A stretch of 50,195 bases of DNA from an uncultured Bacteroides sp. (GCF_902491285.1 NZ_CABUHK010000039.1:1-50195), one strand, 5' to 3'; positions 7,608-17,237 are shown, counted from the first letter of the stretch. Program-made: numbers and translations. Notes: generated by a model not told the origin, from the sequence alone.

Positions 7608-10600
7608 TTATTTTTTCTTCATCGCGCCATAAATCGCTTCCTGTATCCGTTCGCGAATATGCAGTTGATTGAGTTTACGATTGGTAACATCGGGATAGAT
7701 GCGGTTGCTCAGGAAAACATACACTAGTTCGTTCTCGGGATCCACCCATGCACAAGTACCGGTAAATCCGGTATGGCCGTACACTCCGGCAGGAGCAACG
7801 GATGCACAATTTCCCTTCTTTGAATCTTGCATATCCGGCTTATCAAACCCTAAGCCTCGCCTGCTTATCTTTGACACTTCTGTGGTGAATAGCTGACAGG
7901 TTTCTTTGCTCAGATAACGTTTTCCGTCTATCTCTCCCCCATTCAGCAACATCTGATAGATATGCGCCACTTCACGGGCAGTAGAGAACAGCCCGGCATT
8001 CCCCGCCAGCCCGCCGAAGAAGGCGGAAGCCTCATCATGCACGAATCCCTGCAAGGTCTCTTTACGCAAGAAACGGTCTTTATTGGAAGGAACGATTTCT
8101 GATTTGGCAAAACGGCGCAAAGGCAAATAGCCGGTACGCTCCAACCCCATCGGCCCGTAAAACTCACGCTGCAAGTAGGCTTCCATAGGCATACCCGCCA
8201 ACTGTTCCACCAACATTCCCAACAGAATGAATCCTATATCGCTATATACGTAACGTTTCTGCTTCAACGGAGTTTCCACGATTTTCTCTTCTATCACTTT
8301 CCGGAAAGAACGGTTCAACCACAGGCTGTCGCAAATCTGAACTGTATAATCTCCGGTCTTGACAGGAGATATGTATTCACTCTTAAACTTGAATTTCGGG
8401 TTCGCCCACGTAGCTGTCCCAATCCGCACCGGATGCTGTGCATCTTTGCGTGCGCTGAACAGTCTCCCGTCATAACTGTCCTTATCAATGGCTTCTTGAT
8501 AGAAAGGAAGCCAGGGGGGCAGTCCGGACTGATGGTACAGGATTTCCCGAATCGTTATATCCTTCTTATCAGTACGTTGCAGAAACGGCAAATAATCGGA
8601 AATCTTATCAGTCAGATTAAAACGCCCCTTATCGTAGAGTTTCATGACGGCGAGCAGCGTTCCCGTTGTCTTGGAAAGGGAAGCCAAGTCATAGATGTCC
8701 GTAGATTCGACACGGGGACTTCCTTTTCCCGCATAAGTACCGAATGCCTTATCAAACATGATATGACCGTTTTTCAGGACTACCACCTGGCAACCGGGAT
8801 AGGCACCCTGCTGAATACCGTCCAAGGCAATGGTGTCAATCTTTTTAAGAAGGGCGGATGAAAGTCCGTATTCCTCCGGAATGAAGTGCGAAGGGCTTTC
8901 CGGAGTGATAGTCACTCCCGCACCTGTCGGAAACAATCCGCCGAGACTTGCTGATAATCGGCCGTCCGCGGTAGCTTTGGCAAATAATATGTCAGCCGTC
9001 TGACGCTGTACGTCGCTATTGTGACTATGCCCCAATACCACTGCCGAAGCGTCAGATACCGCCCGGTGAATCTGCAACATCATTTTCCCGGGAGTGAAGA
9101 AGAGATAAATAGCCGGACTTTCGGGAGCGAACTTTGCAAAGAACGGGTGATAAGGAGCCAGGCGTTGTTCACTTACGGCTATTACGATTCGTTTATAAGC
9201 AGCCAGCGAATCACGCAGTCGCCGGTTTTCTTCTTCTGTCTGATTAGGACGGAGACGAAAACGTGACAGTGACGCATAGCGGGACATTTGTTTCGCCAAT
9301 GTTTCCGTTTCTCCCGGTTTCCCGACTTCGAGCAATGCAATCCTCTGCGCCTTGTCGGCGTGGAGCGGCAGGATATGATTCTTATTATTCAGAACGGTAA
9401 TTGCCGCCTGGTTCAGCCGACGAATCAAATCACGTGCCTGAGGGCTGTTGACTCGTTGTTCCAGACCGGACAACTGTACAAACGGCTTTTTCTTGAGTCC
9501 TAACACATACTTATAGGTCAATACTTTACGGCATTTATTTTCAATATCCTCTTTGCTCAGTTCCCCTTTTTCAACGGCTTCGAGCACGGCAGGAATTTCA
9601 TCTTTCAGATTGCGCGGAGCAAGTACCATATCATTACCGGCTTTCAGTGCCTGCAAGCTGACGTTGCCGTTGCCGGACACTCCTTTCATAGCAAGGGCAT
9701 CGGTGAATATCAACCCTTTGAAGGCCAACTCGTCCGTCAGCAAATCATAGACGACATTACGGGACAAAGAAGAAGGAAGTCCGCCTATCGGCTCGATAGC
9801 AGGCACTTGCAGATGTCCCACCATCATACCGCCCAGTCCGGCACGAATCGCTTTTTTAAAGGGATACAGTTCAACGCTGTCCAAACGCTCGCGAGTGAAA
9901 GGAAGCACCGGAAGCGCTTTATGTGAATCGACATCGGTGTCTCCATGACCGGGAAAATGTTTACAGACGGATAATACTCCCCCACCTTCCAGGCCATAAG
10001 CGTAAGCGATTACTTTATCTGCAACCTGCACCGGGTCTTCTCCGAAAGAACGGGTGTTGATGACCGGGTTCTTGGGATTGATGTTCACATCCGCTACCGG
10101 AGCAAAATTAACCTGCACTCCAATCTGCCGGCATTGACGGGCTACTTCTCTCCCGTATTCATAAATCAGTTGATTGTCACGGATGCATCCCAATACCATA
10201 TTTCTTGGAAAAACAGGCGTTCCGCGCAAACGCATCGCCAGCCCCCATTCTCCGTCGAAAGTAATCATAACAGGTACTTTCGCCTGTTTTTGCGCCCGGT
10301 TTGTCAAGTCGACCTGGGTTTGCATCTTCCCACCGGAAAAAAGGAGTCCGCCTACCTTATAAGTATCGACAGCTTCGCGCAGCAGCTCCAGATTCCGTTT
10401 GGTATCTACCGGTGCAATGGTATAGATAAATAACTGCCCCACCTTCTCTTTAAAGGAGAGTTTGTTCATCACCGAGTCTACCCAATGACGGCAATCTTCA
10501 TCCTGAAGAGCTTTATAAACTAACAGTGGTTCGGCAGTGGTGGTAACATTCTGAGCCGAGCTTGTGGCTTGTCCGACCGAGAATAGAATTAAAATCGCTA

Positions 10601-10622
10601 AAATTGAGGGAATTATCTTCAT
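7608..10622 (-). CDS. NagZ-like GH3 / class C beta-lactamase-fold fusion
   Basis: A 1004-residue exported enzyme with a signal peptide of about 24 residues. The N-terminal half is glycoside hydrolase family 3 of the beta-N-acetylglucosaminidase (NagZ) branch: KHFPGHGDTDVDSH (about 220-233) carries the Asp-His pair typical of NagZ, and the nucleophile Asp lies in FTDALAM near 306. The C-terminal half (about 595-1000) is a serine beta-lactamase/D-Ala peptidase fold with SLSK near 645, YSD near 792 and HTG near 949. The likely substrates are peptidoglycan fragments in the periplasm, with sugar and peptide cleavage in one chain (inference from both families). Its ATG overlaps the stop of the upstream phosphoesterase gene (ATGA), so translation is coupled. 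Confidence 0.92.
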   Translation of the reverse strand: MKIIPSILAILILFSVGQATSSAQNVTTTAEPLLVYKALQDEDCRHWVDSVMNKLSFKEKVGQLFIYTIAPVDTKRNLELLREAVDTYKVGGLLFSGGKMQTQVDLTNRAQKQAKVPVMITFDGEWGLAMRLRGTPVFPRNMVLGCIRDNQLIYEYGREVARQCRQIGVQVNFAPVADVNINPKNPVINTRSFGEDPVQVADKVIAYAYGLEGGGVLSVCKHFPGHGDTDVDSHKALPVLPFTRERLDSVELYPFKKAIRAGLGGMMVGHLQVPAIEPIGGLPSSLSRNVVYDLLTDELAFKGLIFTDALAMKGVSGNGNVSLQALKAGNDMVLAPRNLKDEIPAVLEAVEKGELSKEDIENKCRKVLTYKYVLGLKKKPFVQLSGLEQRVNSPQARDLIRRLNQAAITVLNNKNHILPLHADKAQRIALLEVGKPGETETLAKQMSRYASLSRFRLRPNQTEEENRRLRDSLAAYKRIVIAVSEQRLAPYHPFFAKFAPESPAIYLFFTPGKMMLQIHRAVSDASAVVLGHSHNSDVQRQTADILFAKATADGRLSASLGGLFPTGAGVTITPESPSHFIPEEYGLSSALLKKIDTIALDGIQQGAYPGCQVVVLKNGHIMFDKAFGTYAGKGSPRVESTDIYDLASLSKTTGTLLAVMKLYDKGRFNLTDKISDYLPFLQRTDKKDITIREILYHQSGLPPWLPFYQEAIDKDSYDGRLFSARKDAQHPVRIGTATWANPKFKFKSEYISPVKTGDYTVQICDSLWLNRSFRKVIEEKIVETPLKQKRYVYSDIGFILLGMLVEQLAGMPMEAYLQREFYGPMGLERTGYLPLRRFAKSEIVPSNKDRFLRKETLQGFVHDEASAFFGGLAGNAGLFSTAREVAHIYQMLLNGGEIDGKRYLSKETCQLFTTEVSKISRRGLGFDKPDMQDSKKGNCASVAPAGVYGHTGFTGTCAWVDPENELVYVFLSNRIYPDVTNRKLNQLHIRERIQEAIYGAMKKK

Positions 10623-11449
10623 TTACGTTTCAAAGTCAAATTGAGACGACCCACACGCACACCACTTTTTCCTGAGTGCATGAGGGGCACCTCTTTTCCG
10701 TCCATATTCAAATAAGTTTTCGGACCTTTCATAAAGGTATGCGAATGTCCGCCCAAAATCACGTCGATATTGCGTGTTTTCGCAACCAGGCGTTCGTCCA
10801 TCTGAATGCCCAGATGGGACAGGCATACAATCACGTCACACCCTTTCTTTTTCAGCAAGGCTGCTATCTCATTCGATACTTCGATAGGGTTTTCATAAAC
10901 TACTCCTTCACATTTATTCGCCTGAATCAAACCTTCGGGCTTAGCTCCCAAGCCGAATACACCAATCTTCAAGCCGTATCTTTCGAGGATTACATAAGGC
11001 TTTACGATGCCTTTCAAGGGGGTAGCATCGAGGTTGTAGTTGGCGCAAACTACCGGAAAGTTTGCCATTTTGAAAAGACGTGCCATATTATCCAGGCCGA
11101 AATCAAACTCATGGTTGCCGATAGTCATGGCATCGTACCCCATTTCGTTCATCAACTTGACTTCCACTTCTCCCTGAAACATATTATAATAAGGTGTGCC
11201 TTGGGAAATGTCTCCACAATCGAACAACAGGACATTCTTATGTTCCTTGCGGAACCGGTCAAGGAAAGTAGCCCGGCGGACAAAGCCGCCTTCATCATAA
11301 TTACGGTCGCCTTTCTGGTTGATAGGTTCGATACGGCTATGTACGTCGCTGGTCTGTAAAAGTATAAGTTCCTTGGTATCCTGCGCAAATATGGAAAAAG
11401 CAAAGCTCAATGCAAGGCATAACAGGAATGATATCTGAATTCTTTTCAT
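10619..11449 (-). CDS. 5'-nucleotidase-type metallophosphoesterase, catalytic half
   Basis: A 276-residue exported metallophosphoesterase. After a signal peptide (about 1-22, ending FSIFA-Q) come the dinuclear metal motifs of UshA-type 5'-nucleotidases in order: SDVHSR, DCGDISQGT, GNHEFDFG, CLSHLG and GGHSHTF. It ends where the catalytic domain ends; the nucleoside-binding C-terminal domain is absent and is encoded by the next gene upstream. The ATG at 11449 is preferred; a TTG at 11455 would add two residues. It probably dephosphorylates nucleotides or related phosphoesters in the periplasm together with its partner. Middle gene of a three-gene operon. Confidence 0.9.
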   Translation of the reverse strand: MKRIQISFLLCLALSFAFSIFAQDTKELILLQTSDVHSRIEPINQKGDRNYDEGGFVRRATFLDRFRKEHKNVLLFDCGDISQGTPYYNMFQGEVEVKLMNEMGYDAMTIGNHEFDFGLDNMARLFKMANFPVVCANYNLDATPLKGIVKPYVILERYGLKIGVFGLGAKPEGLIQANKCEGVVYENPIEVSNEIAALLKKKGCDVIVCLSHLGIQMDERLVAKTRNIDVILGGHSHTFMKGPKTYLNMDGKEVPLMHSGKSGVRVGRLNLTLKRK

Positions 11450-11474
11450 ATTCAATATTTTTAGATTCTCCTTC

Positions 11475-12260
11475 TTATTTTATGGTAATGCGTCCGTCCA
11501 GTTTGGAAGTAATCATTTTGCCTTCGGCAGTCTGCTTCCGGACATAATCGAGAAATAGGCCGCGTAAAGTAGCGCCATCGGGACATTCGCGTTTCTCTGC
11601 TTGCAGGAAAGCGTCCATCCGTCCGTTGCCGTCTGCCAGATAGTCGATGGTAGCTACCGTATAGAGTTGGTTGTCTTCCACGGGTTTGCCGCCAATTGTA
11701 GCATTTAATAATTCTCCATTCTTCGTGATTTCCAGACGAATACCACTTACACCTTCTCCGCGCAGGGAAGCAATCGCTTTAAAAAGTCGTTTCATGTCCG
11801 AGCCTTTCATTGTCAGGATACAAAGGGAATTCTCAAAAGGAAGTATTTCAAAGATTTCACTTACTGTGATTTCACCTTTCGGCAGGATATTGCGTAATCC
11901 GCCCATATTCACCAGGCCCATATCGGCAGGTTTGCCCAACATCGGAGCGGCAGCTTGCTGCAAGACGCTTGCTACGAGATTGGAAAGCAGGCTTTCAGGC
12001 CCCCCTTTATCCATTTTCATTTCACTGGTACCGATGACTTCATACATCATCCCGTCAATCTTATCCTTATAGGGCTTTAATACTTCGGCAGCTTTTTTGT
12101 CCGGATTAGTATCCCAGGAAGAATCAACCTTAATCATACTACCTTCCACTTTTGCCACTTGATAGTGAGCCGCAACCTCCCGTGTCGAGCGACAGGACGT
12201 GAACAGGAAACCACCTGCCAACGCTGCCACTATCAGATACTTTACATAAGTCTGTTTCAT
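11475..12260 (-). CDS. 5'-nucleotidase C-terminal domain lipoprotein
   Basis: A 261-residue lipoprotein (lipobox LFTS-C23) whose body matches the 5'_nucleotid_C domain: MGLVNMGGLRNILPKGEIT, then FEILPFENSLCILTMKG and YTVATIDYLADGNG. In UshA this domain binds the nucleoside and follows the phosphoesterase domain in one chain. Here it is a separate, membrane-anchored protein encoded just upstream of the catalytic half (25-bp gap). The two probably assemble into one two-subunit nucleotidase, which is inference from domain complementarity and operon order. No catalytic metal ligands are present, so it is not active alone. Confidence 0.88.
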   Translation of the reverse strand: MKQTYVKYLIVAALAGGFLFTSCRSTREVAAHYQVAKVEGSMIKVDSSWDTNPDKKAAEVLKPYKDKIDGMMYEVIGTSEMKMDKGGPESLLSNLVASVLQQAAAPMLGKPADMGLVNMGGLRNILPKGEITVSEIFEILPFENSLCILTMKGSDMKRLFKAIASLRGEGVSGIRLEITKNGELLNATIGGKPVEDNQLYTVATIDYLADGNGRMDAFLQAEKRECPDGATLRGLFLDYVRKQTAEGKMITSKLDGRITIK

Positions 12261-12274
12261 GTTCGCTATTTTTA

Positions 12275-13348
12275 TTATTTATCAAGAATCTCTTTTAAAT
12301 GCTTTTGCAATATTTCCTTGGGGATTAACTGCCGCTTGTACTCTGCAATCATTGTGGGACTTAAGCTACGACTTAATGCATATTCAACAACTTGACTATC
12401 TGCACTTTTACACAATAATATTCCTATACTCGGATTCTCATTTTCTTTTTTTACATCCCGGTCTAACGCTTCAAGATAAAAATCCAATTGCCCCAGATAT
12501 TCCGGTCTAAACTCATTCGTTTTAATCTCCATCGCAACCAAGCATCGCAGTCCACGATGAAAAAAAAGCAAATCAATCCGAAAGTCTTTCATTCCGACCT
12601 GCACACGATACTCCTCATCCACAAACAAAAAATCTTTTCCCAATTCTAATATAAAATTCTTCATCTGTTTCACTAAGCCAGCCTGAAGACTTCTCTCACT
12701 ATGATTTTCAGGCAAACCAAGAAAATCAACCATATATGTGTCTTTGAAAATCCGCCCGGCATCCGGATATGCTTTTTCCAATGCTAGTGATTGATGCGTA
12801 TTCCCTAATAAACTCCGTTCATAAACACAAGCATCAATCTGCCTGCGAAGTTCCTGATAAGTAAGGTTTTCTCTATTACTTAATAATATGTAGAAAATGC
12901 GTTCTTCAGGAGACGTGCATCCGGACATTATCTCAAGATGGGCAGACCAGCCCACTTGTACCAATAAAAAGAGTACAGCAGCATCGTCACCAAATTGCGT
13001 CAGAACGTCTGACGCAATTGCCTGTTCTTTGATTTGCGTCGGAATGGCTGACGCAAATTCTACAGTAGAATATTCATTATAGAATCTGACCATTCTTTCA
13101 ATAGAACGTTTTTCATACCCTTTGATACCGGGGATTTTCTCTTTGAGATATACAACAAGCATATCTATGACCTTGCTCCCCCACTTGGCAGACCTTATTT
13201 TATCGGAGACATACCGCCCAATCTCCCAATTACTAAGAATTATCTCATTATTTAAAGCTTTATAAGCTCGCTTCTTACGTGTATCAATTATTAATTTGAT
13301 TTCGTCAAATTGAGCTTGGTATTGTATATTTGGTATGCTTACTTCCAT
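12275..13348 (-). CDS. DUF1016/YhcG-family PDDEXK nuclease
   Basis: A 357-residue protein with the N-terminal DUF1016 domain (WEIGRYVSDK, KRSIERMVRFY) and a C-terminal PD-(D/E)xK nuclease domain. The catalytic pattern is seen as DFRIDLLFFHRGLRCLVAMEIK (Asp, then E-x-K) near residues 265-285. The fold is of the DNA-cleaving type and YhcG-like proteins are linked to genome defence or repair, but the exact role is unproven. Between the domains (about residues 97-120) the coding sequence contains two copies of a 26-bp palindromic unit. It is read in the same direction as the nucleotidase operon, 14 bp upstream, so read-through is possible. Confidence 0.85.
   Translation of the reverse strand: MEVSIPNIQYQAQFDEIKLIIDTRKKRAYKALNNEIILSNWEIGRYVSDKIRSAKWGSKVIDMLVVYLKEKIPGIKGYEKRSIERMVRFYNEYSTVEFASAIPTQIKEQAIASDVLTQFGDDAAVLFLLVQVGWSAHLEIMSGCTSPEERIFYILLSNRENLTYQELRRQIDACVYERSLLGNTHQSLALEKAYPDAGRIFKDTYMVDFLGLPENHSERSLQAGLVKQMKNFILELGKDFLFVDEEYRVQVGMKDFRIDLLFFHRGLRCLVAMEIKTNEFRPEYLGQLDFYLEALDRDVKKENENPSIGILLCKSADSQVVEYALSRSLSPTMIAEYKRQLIPKEILQKHLKEILDK
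12993..13058. repeat. Two intragenic coding palindromes
   Basis: Inside the DUF1016 gene, 12993-13019 is a perfect 12-bp inverted repeat with a 3-bp centre (AATTGCGTCAGA arm), and 13032-13058 is a related one with 9-bp arms (ATTTGCGTC). The two units match at 21 of 26 positions. They encode the repeated peptide pieces ASAIPTQI and ASDVLTQF. Confidence 0.75.
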
Positions 13349-13413
13349 CTTTATTTATTATTGGTAACCCAACAAGCCTTTTCTTGTTCACAGCTACAAA
13401 TATACAAAAAACA

Positions 13414-13445
13414 TTTGGCTATCTGCCAAATAATTCGTTACTTTG
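13414..13445 (+). promoter_or_regulatory. Bacteroidetes promoter for rplS
   Basis: TTTG (13414-13417), a 20-bp spacer and TTACTTTG (13438-13445) match the Bacteroides -33/-7 pattern with one -7 mismatch. The -33 box overlaps a 6-bp palindrome (TTTGGC-TATCT-GCCAAA). The implied leader is about 75-80 nt. Confidence 0.55.
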
Positions 13446-13529
13446 CACCGCTTTCGCGCAATCGCTGTCAAGAGACGAGATACTTGGTATGTTGCGTTGT
13501 AACGATGAAACAATTTAATAATAACAACA

Positions 13530-13883
13530 ATGGATTTAATTAAAATTGCAGAAGAAGCATTTGCTACCGGAAAACAGCACCCGAGCTTCAAAGCAGGAGA
13601 CACTGTAACAGTAGCATATCGTATTATTGAAGGTAACAAAGAACGTGTACAGTTGTACCGTGGTGTTGTTATCAAAATCGCCGGTCACGGAGACAAAAAA
13701 CGTTTTACTGTACGTAAAATGTCAGGTACTATCGGTGTAGAAAGAATTTTCCCAATCGAATCACCGGCTATCGACAGCATCGAAGTGAACAAGGTAGGTA
13801 AAGTTCGTCGCGCTAAATTGTACTACCTGCGTGCTCTTACCGGTAAGAAAGCCAGAATCAAAGAAAAAAGAGTTAACAACTAA
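13530..13883 (+). CDS. rplS: 50S ribosomal protein L19
   Basis: A 117-residue ribosomal protein, full family length. It shows the L19 hallmarks: [20 protein letters not shown] at the N-terminus, [28 protein letters not shown] in the core and a basic tail [12 protein letters not shown]. It lies at the 30S-50S interface in the large subunit. It stands alone here, with its own promoter and a strong terminator, rather than in an rpsP-rimM-trmD-rplS operon as in many proteobacteria. Confidence 0.98.
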   Translation: MDLIKIAEEAFATGKQHPSFKAGDTVTVAYRIIEGNKERVQLYRGVVIKIAGHGDKKRFTVRKMSGTIGVERIFPIESPAIDSIEVNKVGKVRRAKLYYLRALTGKKARIKEKRVNN

Positions 13884-13905
13884 GATTAACTCTAAGATTC
13901 GAAAT

Positions 13906-13944
13906 AAAAAAGGGAGCTTCATTCAAGATGAAGTTCCCTTTTTT
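13906..13944 (+). terminator. rplS intrinsic terminator
   Basis: A 16-bp stem with one G-U pair (13906-13921 with 13929-13944; A-tract, GGGAGCTTC, mirrored by GAAGTTCCC and a T-tract) forms a textbook terminator 22 bp after the L19 stop. Confidence 0.9.
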
Positions 13945-14002
13945 ATTGGCCATCAAATGCTGCTTTTTCCTCACCGGTCCTTCTCCGACAGAGATGAAAA
14001 AA

Positions 14003-14038
14003 GAAAGTCCCCGGAAACAATAGTTCCCGGGGACTTTC
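14003..14038 (-). terminator. Terminator of the ROK kinase gene
   Basis: A perfect 12-bp stem (14003-14014 with 14027-14038, GAAAGTCCCCGG). On the minus strand the right arm is followed by TTTTTTCAT, fitting a terminator for the leftward kinase gene. Confidence 0.8.
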
Positions 14039-14062
14039 ATTACCTTTATTATAAAATTGATA

Positions 14063-15043
14063 TTATTCTTTAATATCCTTCAGTTCCCAAGCCAAAGCGC
14101 TGGCACCCAATACGGCAGCATCAGAGTCTTTCAGTTCGGAAACGAGCAATTTTGTCTTGCCTTTATAGATATTCAAGACATTTTCGTCGATTGATTTCTG
14201 AATCGGTTTCATGATATAATCACCCGATTTGGCCAAACCACCGAATAATACAATAGCTTCAGGACTAGAGAATGCAATAGCGTCTGCCAATGCTTCACCC
14301 AAAATATTACCTGTAAATTCGAAGATTTCCTGTGCAAGTTTATCGCCCTGTACGGCTGCATCATATACATCTTTTGATGTGATGTTTTCTGCCGGAATGT
14401 TGCGAAGCAAGCTGGAATCGGTACGAGCTGCAAGGAATTCACGAGCTGTACGTGCTACACCGGTAGCCGAACAGTAAGTCTCCAGACAACCTTTACGGCC
14501 ACAACCACAAATACGACCTTCGCGACGGGCAATCACGTGACCCAATTCGCCTGCAAAACCGTCATGACCATATACCATCTGACCGTTGATAACGATACCA
14601 CTACCTACACCGGTACCCAGCGTAATCATGATAAAGTCTTTCATACCACGGGCAGCACCATAAGTCATTTCACCGATAGCGGCAGCATTAGCGTCGTTTG
14701 TCAGAGCAGTGGGAATACCCAGTCTTTCTTCAAACATAGCAGCCAGTGGAAGGATACCTTTCCAAGGCAAGTTCGGTGCGAATTCAATCGTTCCTGTATA
14801 GTAGTTGCCATTCGGAGCACCGACACCGATACCTCTGATTTTGTCAACACCGCCATTAGCGATAATCAACGGAAGCAGGTTCTTGCAAACTTCGTCAGCA
14901 TACTCTTCGGCAGTAGGATAACCGGCAGTTTTGATTGAGCTGCTGGCAATAATAGTTCCGCGTGCGTCAACAATTCCAAAGACGGTGTTCGTTCCGCCTA
15001 TGTCAATACCTACTACGTAGGGCTTTTCCATGTTTGAATTCAT
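14063..15043 (-). CDS. ROK-family glucokinase
   Basis: A 326-residue cytoplasmic sugar kinase. It has the phosphate-binding start GIDIGGTNTVFG, the substrate loop APNLPWKG, catalytic Asp in LTNDANAAAIGE, GTGVGSGIV, and the ROK zinc/signature block GHVIARREGRICGCGRKGCLE. There is no N-terminal HTH, so it is an enzyme rather than a NagC/XylR-type repressor. The reaction is most likely ATP-dependent phosphorylation of glucose or a close hexose. Start could be ATG 15043 or the internal ATG at 15031 (MEKPYVVGIDIGG). A possible promoter upstream has TTTG about 20 bp before GTAATTTG. Confidence 0.93.
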   Translation of the reverse strand: MNSNMEKPYVVGIDIGGTNTVFGIVDARGTIIASSSIKTAGYPTAEEYADEVCKNLLPLIIANGGVDKIRGIGVGAPNGNYYTGTIEFAPNLPWKGILPLAAMFEERLGIPTALTNDANAAAIGEMTYGAARGMKDFIMITLGTGVGSGIVINGQMVYGHDGFAGELGHVIARREGRICGCGRKGCLETYCSATGVARTAREFLAARTDSSLLRNIPAENITSKDVYDAAVQGDKLAQEIFEFTGNILGEALADAIAFSSPEAIVLFGGLAKSGDYIMKPIQKSIDENVLNIYKGKTKLLVSELKDSDAAVLGASALAWELKDIKE

Positions 15044-15222
15044 GATACTTTTATTTAAAAGGGTTAGTTAATCATTAAGTTTACTGCACACAAATTACGT
15101 AAAGAAGATTGAGTTTACAAAATGTTTTTCAAAAAAAGTTCACTCTCTCTGCAACTTTTTGTATCTTGCAGTCGTCTAATAGTAGAAAATTATTAGAAAA
15201 CAGAAACTAAATAAAGAAAATT

Positions 15223-15939
15223 GTGATACAACTAACAGACATCAACAAGACCTACAACAACGGAGCGCCTCTCCATGTACTCAAAGGTATCAACCTCAAT
15301 ATCGAACGAGGTGAATTTGTTTCGATTATGGGAGCATCCGGATCCGGCAAATCTACTTTACTCAACATATTAGGCATACTGGACAATTACGACACCGGAG
15401 AGTACTACCTGAACAATGTACTTATCAAAAACCTGAGCGAGACCAAAGCCGCCGAATACCGGAACCGTATGATAGGATTTATTTTCCAGTCGTTCAACCT
15501 GATTTCCTTTAAAGATGCCGTAGAAAATGTAGCACTTCCTTTATTCTATCAGGGGGTAAGTCGCAAAAAAAGAAATGCGCTTGCACTGGAATATCTCGAC
15601 CGGCTGGGTTTGAAAGACTGGGCACATCATATGCCCAACGAAATGAGCGGCGGGCAGAAACAACGTGTAGCCATCGCACGTGCACTCATCACCCAGCCAC
15701 AAATTATCCTGGCGGACGAACCGACCGGAGCCTTGGACAGCAAGACTTCCGTAGAAGTGATGCAGATTCTGAAAGATTTGCATAAAATGGGAATGACGAT
15801 TGTAGTCGTCACTCATGAGAGTGGCGTTGCCAACCAGACAGACAAGATTATACATATCAAAGATGGTATTATCGAACGAATCGAGGATAACATCGACCAC
15901 GACGCCTCTCCTTTCGGCAAGGACGGCATCATGAAATAA
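15223..15939 (+). CDS. MacB/LolD-type ABC transporter ATPase
   Basis: A 238-residue ABC ATPase starting at GTG (no in-frame ATG precedes the MIQLTDINKTY start). It has Walker A GASGSGKST, Q-loop FIFQSFNLI, signature MSGGQKQRVAIAR, Walker B ILADEPTGALD and the switch His in VVVTHE. LolD/MacB/FtsE-class ATPases have this size and the GALDSKT D-loop. It powers the two permease proteins encoded just downstream. First gene of a five-gene efflux operon. Confidence 0.95.
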   Translation: MIQLTDINKTYNNGAPLHVLKGINLNIERGEFVSIMGASGSGKSTLLNILGILDNYDTGEYYLNNVLIKNLSETKAAEYRNRMIGFIFQSFNLISFKDAVENVALPLFYQGVSRKKRNALALEYLDRLGLKDWAHHMPNEMSGGQKQRVAIARALITQPQIILADEPTGALDSKTSVEVMQILKDLHKMGMTIVVVTHESGVANQTDKIIHIKDGIIERIEDNIDHDASPFGKDGIMK

Positions 15940-15973
15940 ATCCAAATCCACCACCTACTATACAAACATTATC

Positions 15974-17233
15974 ATGATTGATATTTGGCAAGAAATATAC
16001 AGTACCATCAAGCGCAACAAACTGAGGACGTTTCTCACCGGATTTGCTGTGGCATGGGGTATCTTTATGCTTATCGTCCTGCTGGGTGCAGGCAACGGGC
16101 TGATTCACGCATTCGAAGAATCGGCTTCGGAACGTGCACTGAACAGTATTAAAATCTATCCGGGCTGGACTTCCAAGTCTTACGACGGACTAAAAGAGGG
16201 GCGACAGATTCAACTGGACAACAAGGATTTCCAGATCACCGATACCCATTTCTCCAATAATGTCATTACGACAGGAGCATCGATCTGGCAAGGTTCCGTC
16301 AACATCAGCTTCGGTTCGGAGTATGCCAGTGTCGGACTGGCGGGAGTCTTCCCTAACCATATAGAAATGGAGACTATAAAGCTTTTTAAAGGGCGTTTCA
16401 TTAATGAGACGGATATAAAAGAAAGACGGAAAGTAATCGTCCTTCATAAGAAAACGGCTGAAATACTTTTTAATAAGACACATATCGAACCTATCGGGCA
16501 ATTTGTCAACATGGGAAATGTTGTCTATCGGGTAGTAGGACTCTGCAACGACAAAGGAGACAGCGGGGAGAATCCCGCTCTCATCCCTTTTTCCACTCTG
16601 CAAACTATCTATAATAAAGGCGACAAGCTGAACTGTCTGACCATTGCTACAAAGAATCTGGAAACAATCGAAGCAAATGAGAACTTTGAGAAAGAATACC
16701 GAAAAGCTCTAGGTGCCAACCATCGTTTTGACCCTACCGACCATAGCGCTATCTGGATATGGAACCGATTCACCAATTATCTACAACAACAGCAAGGCAT
16801 GGTCATTCTACGCACCGGAATCTGGGTTATCGGTATCTTCACTCTTTTAAGCGGCATTGTAGGGGTGTCCAATATCATGCTGATCACCGTTAAAGAACGT
16901 ACACGCGAGTTCGGTATCCGCAAGGCGTTAGGAGCTAAACCGAGATCTATTCTTTGGCTTATTATTGTAGAAAGTATCATCATCACCACCACATTCGGAT
17001 ACATCGGCATGGTGGCCGGCATCGGAGTGACCGAATGGATGAACAATGCCTTCGGGAATCAGACAATGGATACCGGAGTGTGGACGGAAACGGTTTTCCT
17101 GAATCCTACCGTAGATATAAGAATTGCCATACAGGCTACACTTACATTAGTAATAGCTGGTACGTTAGCCGGATTGTTCCCTGCCCGCAAAGCGGTCAGC
17201 ATCCGGCCGATTGAAGCACTTAGAGCAGATTAA
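15974..17233 (+). CDS. MacB-like ABC permease 1
   Basis: A 419-residue inner-membrane permease. It has an N-terminal helix (LRTFLTGFAVAWGIFMLIVLLG region), a large periplasmic MacB-PCD domain (about 50-280) and three C-terminal helices. The FtsX core signature GVSNIMLITVKERTREFGIRKALGA precedes the second helix. MacB-type systems do not move substrate through the membrane but drive periplasmic cargo into a TolC duct. It is paralogous to the next gene, so the pair probably forms a heterodimer. Confidence 0.93.
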   Translation: MIDIWQEIYSTIKRNKLRTFLTGFAVAWGIFMLIVLLGAGNGLIHAFEESASERALNSIKIYPGWTSKSYDGLKEGRQIQLDNKDFQITDTHFSNNVITTGASIWQGSVNISFGSEYASVGLAGVFPNHIEMETIKLFKGRFINETDIKERRKVIVLHKKTAEILFNKTHIEPIGQFVNMGNVVYRVVGLCNDKGDSGENPALIPFSTLQTIYNKGDKLNCLTIATKNLETIEANENFEKEYRKALGANHRFDPTDHSAIWIWNRFTNYLQQQQGMVILRTGIWVIGIFTLLSGIVGVSNIMLITVKERTREFGIRKALGAKPRSILWLIIVESIIITTTFGYIGMVAGIGVTEWMNNAFGNQTMDTGVWTETVFLNPTVDIRIAIQATLTLVIAGTLAGLFPARKAVSIRPIEALRAD

Positions 17234-17237
17234 GAAT

